Positions 7,442-16,319 of a stretch of DNA of 64,000 bases are shown here, in pieces. Positions within the stretch are counted from its first letter, which is position 1. Each line of letters opens with the position of its first letter. A model generated the notes under the pieces. The model was not told the DNA's origin. It saw only the letters and a list, made by a program, of their open reading frames with translations, and ran no database searches. The stretch lies in assembly GCA_020859985.1 (NCBI GenBank), contig JAJBVD010000068.1, forward strand, positions 1 to 64,000, in the 5' to 3' direction. The position numbers were made by a program, and so were the translations under genes. The DNA is from Clostridiales bacterium. GTDB taxonomy: Bacteria; Bacillota; Clostridia; Lachnospirales; Lachnospiraceae.

Positions 7442-8392
7442 ATGCAGAAGAAAAAGAAAGAAGTTGCGTTGCCTGAAGGTGCGGGAAGCGGAGGAACCAC
7501 TGGGCTTGTGAAGCACAAGGCCAAGGACAGCGTGTTTACGGATCTGTTCAGGGATAAGAAGTACCTGCTTCAACTCTATCAGGCGCTTCATCCGGAAGAC
7601 AAGACGGCGACTGAGGATTCCCTGACAGACATTACGATTAACAATGTGCTTGTCAATGGGCAGTACAATGACCTTGGTTTCATGGTCAATGGGAAGCTGA
7701 TGATTCTGGTCGAAGCGCAGTCTACGTGGACGATGAACATTATTGTGAGAGCGTTGCTATATTATGCACAGTCACTGCAGGAACATCTGGACAGGGAGGG
7801 TGCAGACTTATATGGCAGCCGGAAAGTGAATTTGCCGGAATCAGAGTTGTATGTGATTTATACCGGGGAACGGGTGAACCGTCCGCAAGAGATTTCTCTT
7901 ATGGAAGAGTTTTTTAAGGGCAGAAGCTCGGCGGTTGACGTGAAAGTGAATATGCTTTATGGTACAGTGAATCCGCAGCAGACAGACGGCGAGGATATTA
8001 TCGGTCAGTATGTCATTTTTACGAAAGTGTTCAATGAACAGATACGATTGCATGGCAGGATATTGGAAGCTGTATCGGAGACGATCCGAATTTGCAAAGA
8101 TCAGAATGTTTTGAAAGCGTATCTGGCTTCACGGGAGAAGGAGGTAACTACAATGATGATGGATTTATATGATCAGGATCGTATTTTGGAGATTCATATT
8201 GCGAGCGAGAAGAAGATAGCGGCAGAGGAAGAGAAGAAGAAAGCAGAAAAAGCAGCGGAAAAAGAGAAAAAAACAGTTATTGAAAGATTGCTGCGCGATG
8301 GAACATTTTCTGTTGATAAAATAGCTTCTATTGTAGGGGTATCATTACAAAGGGTACGTGAGATTGAAGCGGGTATGCTTCAGGAAGCGTAA
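7442..8392 (+). CDS. Rpn-family PD-(D/E)XK nuclease / putative transposase, copy 2
   Basis: 316 residues from the ATG at 7442, again behind ACGGAGGTGCAAGG. It is almost identical to copy 1 through the nuclease domain (a few changes such as V/T near the N-terminus), and the catalytic-type residues are the same. Codons from 8251 to 8347 are entirely different: the coiled-coil end and HTH-like segment read KTVIERLLRDGTFSVDKIAS instead of the copy 1 version. Identity then resumes for the last RVREIEAGMLQEA. The replacement is the same length. A strong terminator follows at 8415. Confidence 0.85.
   Translation: MQKKKKEVALPEGAGSGGTTGLVKHKAKDSVFTDLFRDKKYLLQLYQALHPEDKTATEDSLTDITINNVLVNGQYNDLGFMVNGKLMILVEAQSTWTMNIIVRALLYYAQSLQEHLDREGADLYGSRKVNLPESELYVIYTGERVNRPQEISLMEEFFKGRSSAVDVKVNMLYGTVNPQQTDGEDIIGQYVIFTKVFNEQIRLHGRILEAVSETIRICKDQNVLKAYLASREKEVTTMMMDLYDQDRILEIHIASEKKIAAEEEKKKAEKAAEKEKKTVIERLLRDGTFSVDKIASIVGVSLQRVREIEAGMLQEA
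8153..8392 (+). CDS. Candidate internal in-frame small protein, RpnS-like (copy 2)
   Basis: Same internal AAGGAGGT with 7-base spacing and triple ATG as in copy 1. The predicted 79-residue product carries the divergent 32-residue segment. The two small proteins would therefore differ just where a partner-specific contact might lie. Confidence 0.6.
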   Translation: MMMDLYDQDRILEIHIASEKKIAAEEEKKKAEKAAEKEKKTVIERLLRDGTFSVDKIASIVGVSLQRVREIEAGMLQEA

Positions 8393-8414
8393 AATTAAAT
8401 ATTCAGTTGATGAA

Positions 8415-8442
8415 AAAAGAGCCTCATTTGGGGCTCTTTTTT
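8415..8442 (+). terminator. Intrinsic terminator after rpn copy 2
   Basis: AAAAGAGCC pairs with GGCTCTTTT across a short loop, followed by a T run. It separates the rpn unit from the membrane protein gene at 8461. Confidence 0.85.
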
Positions 8443-8460
8443 GAAAGGATGTGAAGCGGT

Positions 8461-9774
8461 ATGACCAGAAAAAATAAGAATGTGTTGTACTATCTGGATA
8501 CGATTTCGGATGCGTGTATTTTGTTTGCCTCGTATGTGATTTCGATGTACATTCGATATTATATTATGGATAGTGAGCCGGGGCTGCCGATCCTGTCGAC
8601 ACCGTATCTGCTGGTGGCCGCGGTGTACAGTGTGATCATGGCGAGCGTGTTTTCCTATGTGCAGTCCGGGAAGGAAAACTGGATTGATAAGGACATGCGG
8701 CTCTATTCCAAGCTGAATGGGGGCAGTGGACATAAGATCCTTGCGGTCAATATGATCGGCTGTCTTTTTTTGATGTCGTTTTTCTTCGTTGTGGGTGTCG
8801 TTCACTTTTCAAGGTGGGCGTTAGTCCTTTTGTGGGGAATCTCAAGTATGGGGATTATCATCAAGGAAGGGATTGTCCAGATCTGCCTGTCGAGAGAGAA
8901 TGTCAGAGTGCAGCATGGTGTTCGCACACTGGTCGTCGGTGATGGGGAGCTTGCAAAGGAATATCTCCGGTCGGCGTGCGGCTATCCGCTCCTGGGAAGA
9001 TATGTTGTAGGCGTTGTAGGAACTCATGAGGCTGGAGCGGGCAAGGCCGGTGCCGGTATCAATGTGAAAAGAGATGTCTGGGAGGATATGTCTGGCCGGT
9101 TTGGAGCGGGAAAGGATGATTTGCCGCAGGATGCGCCGCCCTATCTGGGGAGCCTGAAGGAGCTGGGAACGATCCTGGAAAGCAGCGAAGTGGACGAAGT
9201 GATCCTGGCGATGGAGGACCTCAAAAGGGAGGAGGCGGAGCGGATTGCGCGGAATGTGACGGCCAGAGGGATGGAGCTGGGGATGGTTCCGCCCTACAGC
9301 AATCTGATTCCGGCGAAAGCGCCGGTGCATGAATTTGGCGATACGAGGGTGATCAGCCTTGGCAGAGGCGGAGACAGAAGGAGTCAGGACACTCTGTGGC
9401 TTGGGTTGGTTCTGGCGGCGGCTCTTTTGATGATCTTACTGGTGATCAACCTGTTTGGAATTGGCGAGCTGCGAAGCTTTGCGGTGTATGAGGATTATAA
9501 ATGTATTATCTTTGGAATTGCGGGAGTGTTTCTGTATTCGTATCTGATGTACTATTTTAAGGGCCGGCCCTGGGCGAATACGAAACGGGCAGTGACCGCC
9601 TGCGCGTTCTGCGTGGCTGCATCGCTGATCTACGAGATGCTCTACACGTCCGGCGTTCGCTACGTAGAGCAGATTTTAGCGGATATGAAGCTGATTTTTA
9701 TAAGCGTCGCGATCTGCTGGTGCGTGACGGGACTGATCCGCCGGATTGAAAAGGATTTTCCGATATCGATTTAA
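8461..9774 (+). CDS. Membrane protein resembling the N-terminal half of a polyprenyl glycosylphosphotransferase
   Basis: 437 residues. Four N-terminal membrane segments (about 10-150) lead into a Rossmann-like CoA/nucleotide-sugar-binding region (TLVVGDGELAKEYLRS near 158, then VDEVILAMEDLKREEAERI). WbaP/CapD-type enzymes share this layout. The cytoplasmic phosphotransferase domain that normally follows is absent. Instead there are four more membrane segments (about 310-430) of a type I do not recognise. Start chosen at 8461 behind AAAGGATGTGAAG. It may be a regulator or a non-catalytic relative in polysaccharide synthesis. Confidence 0.6.
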   Translation: MTRKNKNVLYYLDTISDACILFASYVISMYIRYYIMDSEPGLPILSTPYLLVAAVYSVIMASVFSYVQSGKENWIDKDMRLYSKLNGGSGHKILAVNMIGCLFLMSFFFVVGVVHFSRWALVLLWGISSMGIIIKEGIVQICLSRENVRVQHGVRTLVVGDGELAKEYLRSACGYPLLGRYVVGVVGTHEAGAGKAGAGINVKRDVWEDMSGRFGAGKDDLPQDAPPYLGSLKELGTILESSEVDEVILAMEDLKREEAERIARNVTARGMELGMVPPYSNLIPAKAPVHEFGDTRVISLGRGGDRRSQDTLWLGLVLAAALLMILLVINLFGIGELRSFAVYEDYKCIIFGIAGVFLYSYLMYYFKGRPWANTKRAVTACAFCVAASLIYEMLYTSGVRYVEQILADMKLIFISVAICWCVTGLIRRIEKDFPISI

Positions 9775-9991
9775 GAAGACGAGGGCGCGGGCATTCACAG
9801 TGGCTGTCTGTTTGCTTCTGATCGAAGCGATTATTTGGATGTAAAAAGTGTAGCTGTCAGAGGGAATGAACTTTGGCAGCTGCACTTGTTTTTATTTTAC
9901 AGGAAACGTTGTTCCTGAAAAACTAAATTTTTGCGGTTAATGCTGCGCTGATCCGGATGGACGTGCAGGCTGGTGACGGTATGGGCGGGGA

Positions 9992-10573
9992 ATGAATATG
10001 AGCAATGTCTACGGATATGTGAAGGATTCGGACAATCAGAGCGTGGATACGCAAATACAGGCAATGCGGGACTACGGCGTTGAGAATTCCTGTATCTATA
10101 AGGATGAGCGGAATGATTTTTCTGCCTGGCAGCTTCTTCTCGGTAAGGTTCGGCCCGGCGATACGGTTGTTCTTAAGAGTCTTGATCAGTTAGGCGACAG
10201 CTATGAAGCAATCATCGGTGAATGGGAGAAGCTTACGAAAGAGCATGATGCGGCAGCCGTGGTTCTGGATATGCCGCTCCCGGATACGGCGAAAGCGCTG
10301 AGCGGGCAGTTCGTTTCTGAGCTTGTGCTGGACGTCCTGAATTATGTCGAGCAGAACAGAAAGGTACTTCGCCGCCGGAAACAGAAGGCAGCGATCAGGG
10401 CAGCACAGGAAAAAGGCGTAAAATTCGGTTCTCCTTCTAAGATAATTCCGGAAGAATTTGAGAAGGTGAAAGCAGAGTATGAACGCGGCGATTTGACGGT
10501 TACTGCCGCAGCGAAACAGCTGGATATCAGCAGGGCTACATTTCGGAGATGGGTGAAGAAGGAGGGGATGTGA
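9992..10573 (+). CDS. Serine recombinase homologue with altered active site
   Basis: 193 residues in the resolvase/invertase layout: catalytic domain (1-125), long helix with YVEQNRKVLRRRKQKAA, and a C-terminal HTH (LTVTAAAKQLDISRATFRRW). The serine equivalent to the nucleophile is present (Ser13 in YGYVKDSD). However, the usual Arg of YVRVS is Lys, and the DRLGR motif reads DQLGD, so both arginines that position the DNA phosphate are lost. This predicts a DNA-binding protein with weak or no recombinase activity. It is joined directly to the antiterminator gene. ATG at 9998 is an alternative start. Confidence 0.78.
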   Translation: MNMSNVYGYVKDSDNQSVDTQIQAMRDYGVENSCIYKDERNDFSAWQLLLGKVRPGDTVVLKSLDQLGDSYEAIIGEWEKLTKEHDAAAVVLDMPLPDTAKALSGQFVSELVLDVLNYVEQNRKVLRRRKQKAAIRAAQEKGVKFGSPSKIIPEEFEKVKAEYERGDLTVTAAAKQLDISRATFRRWVKKEGM

Positions 10574-11053
10574 GTGTTATATGCATTGTATCATCCGCAG
10601 GAGGCTGAAAGCACAACGGAGTCTGAGCCGTTTTCCATATGCGATACGTATCAATATACCGTTGAGCGGATGCGGCATTATCAGGACGAATGGCATTCGG
10701 TGACGGCGACGATTTTTCCGAACTTTTTCTTTCTGGACTGTGAAGAGGAGGAAGCGGAAAAATTAAAGGAAAAAAATCTGCCGCTGATCTCCATTCCGGA
10801 GGAGCTGTCGGAGCTTTTGAATGAGCTCAGCGACAAGCATCATCATATTCCGATGTCGAAAGGAGTTATTAAAAATGGTCTGGCACATGTGACGGAAGGG
10901 CCGCTGACCGGGCACGATAGCCGCATTGTGCGTATCGACCGGCACAAACGACTGGCGTGGCTGAAGGTTTCTGAAGATGCCCCCAGAAATTTTGCGAAAG
11001 ACAGCACGAGTGTGCTGATTGCCGGACTGGAGATTACAGAGAGATTGTCATAG
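10574..11053 (+). CDS. NusG/LoaP-like transcription antitermination protein
   Basis: 159 residues with a GTG start, directly after the recombinase TGA and behind AAGGAGGGG. The N-terminal half fits an NGN domain (opening strand MLYALYHPQE, then ATIFPNFFFLD in the place of the usual FPGYVFV). The C-terminal half fits a KOW domain (HVTEGPLTGHDSRIVRIDRHKRLAWLKV split over two strands). Specialised NusG paralogues of this size (LoaP, RfaH-like) keep polymerase elongating through long polysaccharide operons. The coupled recombinase homologue suggests joint control of surface glycan genes. Confidence 0.75.
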   Translation: MLYALYHPQEAESTTESEPFSICDTYQYTVERMRHYQDEWHSVTATIFPNFFFLDCEEEEAEKLKEKNLPLISIPEELSELLNELSDKHHHIPMSKGVIKNGLAHVTEGPLTGHDSRIVRIDRHKRLAWLKVSEDAPRNFAKDSTSVLIAGLEITERLS

Positions 11054-11065
11054 AAAAGAAGCGGG

Positions 11066-11093
11066 AACCTGTCACGAAAGTGGCAGGTTTTTT
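11066..11093 (+). terminator. Intrinsic terminator after the NusG-like gene
   Basis: AACCTGTCAC pairs with GTGGCAGGTT (one G-T pair) around GAAA, followed by TTTTT. It marks the end of the polysaccharide-associated block. Confidence 0.9.
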
Positions 11094-11149
11094 GCGTTAT
11101 AGGAGTGTTTTGCGCGGCGTAGGCTTTTTTACAGCTGCGGAGGTTGGGC

Positions 11150-11178
11150 TTGCAGGAGCAAAAAAAGGAATGTATAAT
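11150..11178 (+). promoter_or_regulatory. Promoter for pth-mfd
   Basis: TTGCAG-N17-TATAAT lies about 95 bases before the pth ATG. Confidence 0.65.
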
Positions 11179-11272
11179 ACTGCGGGTAAGAAGAGATTTG
11201 CGGCGGGGGGAGCATATGATCGGACAGTGGTTCAGGGAGAAATTTCGGAGCAGAAAAGAAGAGGAAAATATT

Positions 11273-11845
11273 ATGTATATTATCGCGGGCCTCGGCAACC
11301 CGGGGCAAAAGTACGCGCACACGAGGCATAATGCCGGATATGAGGCGATTGACCGTCTGGCGGAGAAGTATGGGATCCGGATTGAGACGGAAAAGTTCCG
11401 GGCGCTCACGGGCACCGGTTATATAGAAGGGCAGAAGGTGCTGCTTTTGAAGCCGCTTACCTTTATGAATCTGAGCGGCGAGAGTATTCGCGCCGCGTGT
11501 GATTTTTACAAGATTGATCTCCAGGAAGGATTTTGTGTGCTCTACGATGACATCAGCCTGCCGCCGGGACAGCTGCGCGTTCGCGGAAAGGGCAGCGCGG
11601 GCGGTCATAATGGGATTAAGAATATTATCGCGCAGCTTGGCACGCAGGAGTTTGCCCGCGTGAAGATTGGTGTTGGCGAGAAGCCGAAGGAGTATGATCT
11701 GGTGGATTATGTGCTGGGGCATTTTTCAGAGGAAGAGTGGGCGACGATGACGGATGCGTTTTCGCGCGCGGCGGACGCGGCGGCAATGCTGGTAAATGAG
11801 GACGTGCAGGCGGTAATGAACCGATATAATGAAAAAAAGAAATGA
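11273..11845 (+). CDS. pth: Peptidyl-tRNA hydrolase
   Basis: 190 residues from the ATG at 11273, beginning MYIIAGLGNPG, the normal Pth N-terminus. The catalytic His is in TRHNAGYEAID, and LLLKPLTFMNLSGES and GSAGGHNGIKNI are also standard. The enzyme releases tRNA from peptidyl-tRNAs lost by ribosomes. An upstream in-frame ATG at 11216 has a good GGGGGAG site and would add 19 charged residues. It could be a real extension or a short leader peptide. The 3' end overlaps or adjoins mfd. Confidence 0.95.
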   Translation: MYIIAGLGNPGQKYAHTRHNAGYEAIDRLAEKYGIRIETEKFRALTGTGYIEGQKVLLLKPLTFMNLSGESIRAACDFYKIDLQEGFCVLYDDISLPPGQLRVRGKGSAGGHNGIKNIIAQLGTQEFARVKIGVGEKPKEYDLVDYVLGHFSEEEWATMTDAFSRAADAAAMLVNEDVQAVMNRYNEKKK

Positions 11846-11858
11846 AACGGGAGTGTTT

Positions 11859-14800
11859 ATGAGAGCGTTTACAGCCCCCATGCGTGAGCTGGGAGAATTT
11901 GAGGAGATCAGTCAAAAGACCGCGAAGAATCGCGGTCTGCTTCAGGTGACGGGATGCATTGATTCGCAGAAGTCCCATTTTGTCTACTGTCTGGCGGAAG
12001 CGTTTGGACAGAAGCGGCTGTCAGCGAATAAGGATACGGCTGCATCAGCGGCATCCGCAGGGGAAATGGGGGCCGGTGCGCGGCCGATCACACTGATCAT
12101 CACTTACAATGATCTCCGCGCGAAGGAGATGTATGAGAATTACCGGTTCTTTGACCGGAACGTGCTGTATTTTCCGGCAAAGGATCTGATCTTTTTTCAG
12201 GCGGATATTCAGGGAAATCTGCTGGAACAGCAGCGGATTCAGGTGCTGAAGGTGCTGGCGGAATTTTGCAGGCCGATTGCAACATATTCAGGTGAGGAGG
12301 AAACGGTTCGGGAGAATGATCCGGCAGCAGGAAAAGGAAATCAGAATTTCGCACAGCAGCCTCTCACGATCATTACGACGATGGCAGCCTGCATGAACCG
12401 GATGGTGCCCTTTGCAGACTGGATGGAGCATATAATAGAAATTGGAAATTCCTCTGAGCTTGACACGGAAGCCTTGAAAAAACAGCTGCTGCAGATGGGA
12501 TATGAGCGCACCGGACAGGTCGAGGGACCGGGGCAGTTTGCGGTGCGCGGCGGGATTATTGATATTTTTCCGCTGACGGAGGTGAATCCGATCCGCATTG
12601 AGCTCTGGGGCGAGGAGGTTGACTCGATCCGCAGCTTCGATGTGGAAAGCCAGCGCTCGATCGAGAATCTGGAGTCGGTGCGCATTTATCCGGCGGCAGA
12701 GCTGATCCCGGATGCGGCGGCGCGGAAAAAGGCGCTGAAACGGATTGAGAAAGAGGCGGATGCGGCCGAGAAGAAGTTTCGGGAGATGGGGACGGCGCCG
12801 TCCTCCGGAAAGAAACCAGGAAATGTACAGGACAATGGCCGGATCGATGCGGCGGCACAGGCATCGGATATTGCATCGAGGGAAACTGCAGCAAAAGAGA
12901 ACCTGATGAGCAGCACGGGCAGCTGGCAGGAATCTGTCAAAAGAGTCCGTAATCTTTTGCAGGACTGCCGCGATGAGCTGGAGGAGCTGCAGGAGCCGCT
13001 CTCGATGGAGGGCTTTATTGATTATTTTGTGAATGAGCGAATCAGTTTTCTGGATTATTTTGATCCGGAGCAGACTCTTGTTTTTCTGGATGAACCGAAC
13101 CGGATGACGGAGGCCGGCGACGCAGTGGAGTTGGAGTTTTCCGAGAGCATGAAGAGCCGTCTTGAGAAAGGCTATGTGCTGCCGGGGCAGACAAAGCTGC
13201 TGTTTTCCGCGCAGGAGACGGCGTCGGCCATCTGCCGGCGAAATGCGGTGGGGCTCTGCACGCTGGAGAACGCGAAGGCGCCCTGGGTGGCCTCTGGCAA
13301 ATACAGCCTGACCGTGCGCTCGGTCAATCCTTATAACAACAGCTTTGAGTATCTGGTCAAGGATTTAAAAAGCTGGAAAAAAAGCGGCTACCGGGTGATC
13401 CTGCTCGCGGCCTCGCGTACGAGGGGGAACCGTCTGGCGGGCGACCTGACCGATGAGGGACTGGCGGCTTTTTATACGGAGGACGCCGCGCGCGAGGTGC
13501 AGCCGGGGGAGATCCTGATCACCTACGGGAACGCGAAGCGCGGATATGAGTATCCGCTGATCAAATTTGTCGTGATTACGGAGAGCGACATTTTCGGGCA
13601 GGAGAAGAAGAAACGGAAAAAACAGAAGCGCTATGAGGGCAGGCGGATCAGCAGCTTTTCGGAGCTGTCGGTCGGCGATTTTGTCGTGCATGAAAATCAC
13701 GGCCTCGGCATCTACAGGGGAATCGAGAAGGTCGAGGTCGACCATGTCACGAAAGATTATATGAAGATCGAGTATGCCGGCGGAAGCAATCTTTATGTTC
13801 CGGCGACGCAGCTCGATGTGATCCAGAAATACGCGGAGGGCGATGCGAAGGCGCCGAAGCTGAACAAGCTCGGTACGCAGGAGTGGAACCGCACGAAATC
13901 GAAGGTGCGCACGGCGGTCCGCGAGATTGCGCAGGATTTGGTGAAGCTGTATGCCGAACGGCAGCGCAAGGACGGTTTTACCTACAGCGAGGATACTGTC
14001 TGGCAGCGGGAGTTTGAGGAGATGTTTCCGTTCGAGGAGACTGAGGATCAGCTCGCCGCGATCGAGGACGTCAAGCGGGATATGCAGAGCACGAAGATCA
14101 TGGACCGGCTGATTTGCGGCGACGTGGGTTACGGCAAGACGGAGATCGCGATCCGCGCCGCGTTCAAGGCGGTGCAGGACGGCAAGCAGGTGGCGTATCT
14201 GGTGCCGACGACGATCCTGGCGCAGCAGCATTATAACACATTCATGCAGCGGATGAAGGAGTTCCCGGTGCGTGTGGATTTGCTTTGCCGCTTCCGCACG
14301 CCGGCGGAGCAGAAAAAGACTCTGAAGGATTTAAAGAGCGGTCTGGTGGATATCGTGATCGGCACCCACCGCCTGCTCTCGAAGGATGTGCAGTATAAGG
14401 ATCTGGGGCTGCTGGTTATTGATGAGGAGCAGCGCTTTGGCGTGACGCATAAGGAAAAGATCAAGCAGCTCAAGACAGACATTGACGTGATGACCCTGAC
14501 CGCGACGCCGATTCCGCGGACGCTTCATATGAGCCTGGTCGGCATCCGCGATATGAGTGTGCTGGAGGAAGCGCCGCTGGAGCGCGTCCCGATTCAGACC
14601 TATGTCATGGAATACAGTGAGGAAATGGTGCGTGAGGCGATCAGCCGCGAGCTGAGCCGCGGCGGGCAGGTGTATTATGTGTACAACCGTGTCAACACCA
14701 TTGTGGAGCTTACCAACAAAATTGCCGCGCTCGTGCCGCAGGCCAGGGTGGCGTTCGCGCACGGGCAGATGAAGGAGCATGAGCTGGAGAAGATCATGTA

Positions 14801-15782
14801 TGATTTTATCAACGGCGACATCGATGTGCTGGTGACGACGACGATCATCGAGACGGGACTGGATATTTCCAATGTAAATACCATGATCATTCATGACGCG
14901 GACACGATGGGGCTTTCTCAGCTCTATCAGCTGCGCGGACGCGTCGGGCGCTCCAACCGTACGGCGTACGCGTTTCTTCTCTATCGCCGCAACAAAATGC
15001 TCAAAGAGGTGGCGGAAAAACGCCTTTCTGCCATTCGCGAATTTACGGAGCTCGGCAGCGGTATCCGCATTGCCATGCGCGACCTGGAGATCCGCGGCGC
15101 GGGTAACCTTTTAGGCAGTGAGCAGTCCGGTCACATGGAGGCCGTTGGCTACGACCTGTACTGCAAGCTTTTGAATGAATCTGTGAAAGAACTGCAGGGC
15201 GAGACACCGCCGCAGGATGAGTTTGAGACGACGATCGATCTTGACATCGACGCGTTTATTCCGGAGCGCTATATCCGGAGTGAGGCGCAGAAGCTTGATG
15301 TTTATAAGCGTATTGCTGCCATCCGCACCGAGGAGGAGCAGGAGGATATGCTCGAAGAGCTGATCGACCGCTTCGGCGAGCCGCCGCGCTCCGTGCAGAA
15401 CCTTCTGGCGATCGCCCGCCTGCGAGCACAGGCGCATGACGCCTGGATTGTGGAGCTTGCACAGAAAGAAAACGAGATACGCATCCGGATGTACGAGCGG
15501 GCGCAGATCGACGTGAGCAAAATTGATTCCCTGTTAAAGGATTATAAAGGACGGCTGAAGTTTGTCTTCAGCCCCGCGCAGGCGAGCATCGGCGGTAGCC
15601 GCGTCACAGCCGGGAAGCGGGCGGACGGGGCACATGCTGCAAGCACCGGCGATGCCGCGAAAAACGCTGCCGCAGCGGCTCCGCAGTTCATCTACCAGCG
15701 CGCCCGTGTGAATGGAAAAGAGGACAGAGATACCCTGCCGCTTGCTAAGGAGCTGGTGGCGGCAATCGGGAAGCTCGCGTAA
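11859..15782 (+). CDS. mfd: Transcription-repair coupling factor
   Basis: About 1307 residues from the ATG at 11859, behind GGGAG; an ATG at 11829 inside pth lacks such a site. Domains in order: UvrB-homology region (with [13 protein letters not shown] and [14 protein letters not shown]), RNA polymerase interaction domain ([15 protein letters not shown]), and helicase motor with Walker [10 protein letters not shown] and DEEQ box. TATPIPRTL, the RGRVGRS motif and a TRCF C-terminal domain follow. Mfd removes stalled polymerase and recruits UvrA. It exceeds the usual ~1150 residues through Ala/Ser/Gly-rich insertions near residues 55-70, 145-160, 310-360 and 1255-1285. Confidence 0.96.
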   Translation: MRAFTAPMRELGEFEEISQKTAKNRGLLQVTGCIDSQKSHFVYCLAEAFGQKRLSANKDTAASAASAGEMGAGARPITLIITYNDLRAKEMYENYRFFDRNVLYFPAKDLIFFQADIQGNLLEQQRIQVLKVLAEFCRPIATYSGEEETVRENDPAAGKGNQNFAQQPLTIITTMAACMNRMVPFADWMEHIIEIGNSSELDTEALKKQLLQMGYERTGQVEGPGQFAVRGGIIDIFPLTEVNPIRIELWGEEVDSIRSFDVESQRSIENLESVRIYPAAELIPDAAARKKALKRIEKEADAAEKKFREMGTAPSSGKKPGNVQDNGRIDAAAQASDIASRETAAKENLMSSTGSWQESVKRVRNLLQDCRDELEELQEPLSMEGFIDYFVNERISFLDYFDPEQTLVFLDEPNRMTEAGDAVELEFSESMKSRLEKGYVLPGQTKLLFSAQETASAICRRNAVGLCTLENAKAPWVASGKYSLTVRSVNPYNNSFEYLVKDLKSWKKSGYRVILLAASRTRGNRLAGDLTDEGLAAFYTEDAAREVQPGEILITYGNAKRGYEYPLIKFVVITESDIFGQEKKKRKKQKRYEGRRISSFSELSVGDFVVHENHGLGIYRGIEKVEVDHVTKDYMKIEYAGGSNLYVPATQLDVIQKYAEGDAKAPKLNKLGTQEWNRTKSKVRTAVREIAQDLVKLYAERQRKDGFTYSEDTVWQREFEEMFPFEETEDQLAAIEDVKRDMQSTKIMDRLICGDVGYGKTEIAIRAAFKAVQDGKQVAYLVPTTILAQQHYNTFMQRMKEFPVRVDLLCRFRTPAEQKKTLKDLKSGLVDIVIGTHRLLSKDVQYKDLGLLVIDEEQRFGVTHKEKIKQLKTDIDVMTLTATPIPRTLHMSLVGIRDMSVLEEAPLERVPIQTYVMEYSEEMVREAISRELSRGGQVYYVYNRVNTIVELTNKIAALVPQARVAFAHGQMKEHELEKIMYDFINGDIDVLVTTTIIETGLDISNVNTMIIHDADTMGLSQLYQLRGRVGRSNRTAYAFLLYRRNKMLKEVAEKRLSAIREFTELGSGIRIAMRDLEIRGAGNLLGSEQSGHMEAVGYDLYCKLLNESVKELQGETPPQDEFETTIDLDIDAFIPERYIRSEAQKLDVYKRIAAIRTEEEQEDMLEELIDRFGEPPRSVQNLLAIARLRAQAHDAWIVELAQKENEIRIRMYERAQIDVSKIDSLLKDYKGRLKFVFSPAQASIGGSRVTAGKRADGAHAASTGDAAKNAAAAAPQFIYQRARVNGKEDRDTLPLAKELVAAIGKLA

Positions 15783-15837
15783 ATTTCAATTTTCTAGACA
15801 AGATTTCTTTTGATTCGGGTTTCCTTTCAACGACGGG

Positions 15838-15921
15838 CGATGGGCCGCCGTTGAGCGCTGTGACAGCATCGGTCTCAAGACCGCTGCTGTCACGATAATA
15901 GACGATTTTACTATCAATCTT
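15838..15921 (-). pseudogene. Remnant of a DUF4143-type ATPase, C-terminal fragment
   Basis: On the minus strand about 28 codons read KIVYYRDSSGLETDAVTALN and onward. This resembles the end of DUF4143 ATPases, where a YYRD..G.E.DAV strand precedes the restriction-enzyme-like core. The frame has no upstream body and runs into the 23-bp repeats. A full relative is at 42844. Confidence 0.45.
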
Positions 15922-15967
15922 AAATCCTCCTGAATGATTTTTCTCCATACTGCTTATCGGACTTCCC

Positions 15968-16138
15968 AAAATATCAACATTTCACTTCTGAAAATATCGA
16001 TGTTTCACTTCCGAAAATATCGAAATTTTGCTTCACTAAATATCTTCATTTTGGTTCCGAAAATAATAATAATGATCTGACATGGCATGACTTCCTTTTT
16101 ACGGACAATTTACGTTCTGTGATTTTGGAATTTACGTT
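15968..16138. repeat. Two adjoining tandem-repeat blocks resembling transposon ends
   Basis: Five degenerate units begin at 15968, 15991, 16014, 16037 and 16060, each starting near AAAATATC and containing TTTCACTTC or a variant; the period is exactly 23. A second pair, AATTTACGTT at 16107 and 16129, has period 22. Closely spaced repeats of this kind are typical of multi-site transposase-binding ends such as those of IS21-family elements. No transposase is present. The alkaline phosphatase gene starts 180 bases further on. Confidence 0.6.
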
Positions 16139-16319
16139 TCCTGTCTATAATTACCCCTGTGATTAACGTTGATCTTAAAAGGATACAGTTGCGGGGTGGC
16201 CGCAGTAAAATCGGCGATCCCGGAATATAGCGATGATCCAAGCCATGCTCTTATCGAATGGGGGCGGCAGCGTTCCGGATTTATTATACGGAACGGGACA
16301 GAAAATGGAGGATATTTTT

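Larger units (their letters stand above)
7239..8392 (+). repeat. Tandem duplication, copy 2 (rpn unit with leader)
   Basis: Second copy of the unit at 5992-7150, including hairpins, promoter and gene. Between the copies (7151-7238) is unrelated sequence with no gene. The leader differs from copy 1 by a few substitutions and a 5-base indel near 7372. Confidence 0.93.

Noticed and set aside
13365-14231. A 288-codon open frame on the minus strand inside mfd
   Set aside because: It is opposite highly conserved helicase motifs, has no start site or family resemblance, and its composition mirrors mfd codon bias.
15968-16074. Short regularly spaced repeats as a CRISPR array
   Set aside because: The units follow each other directly with no unique spacers, diverge strongly, and no cas genes are near.
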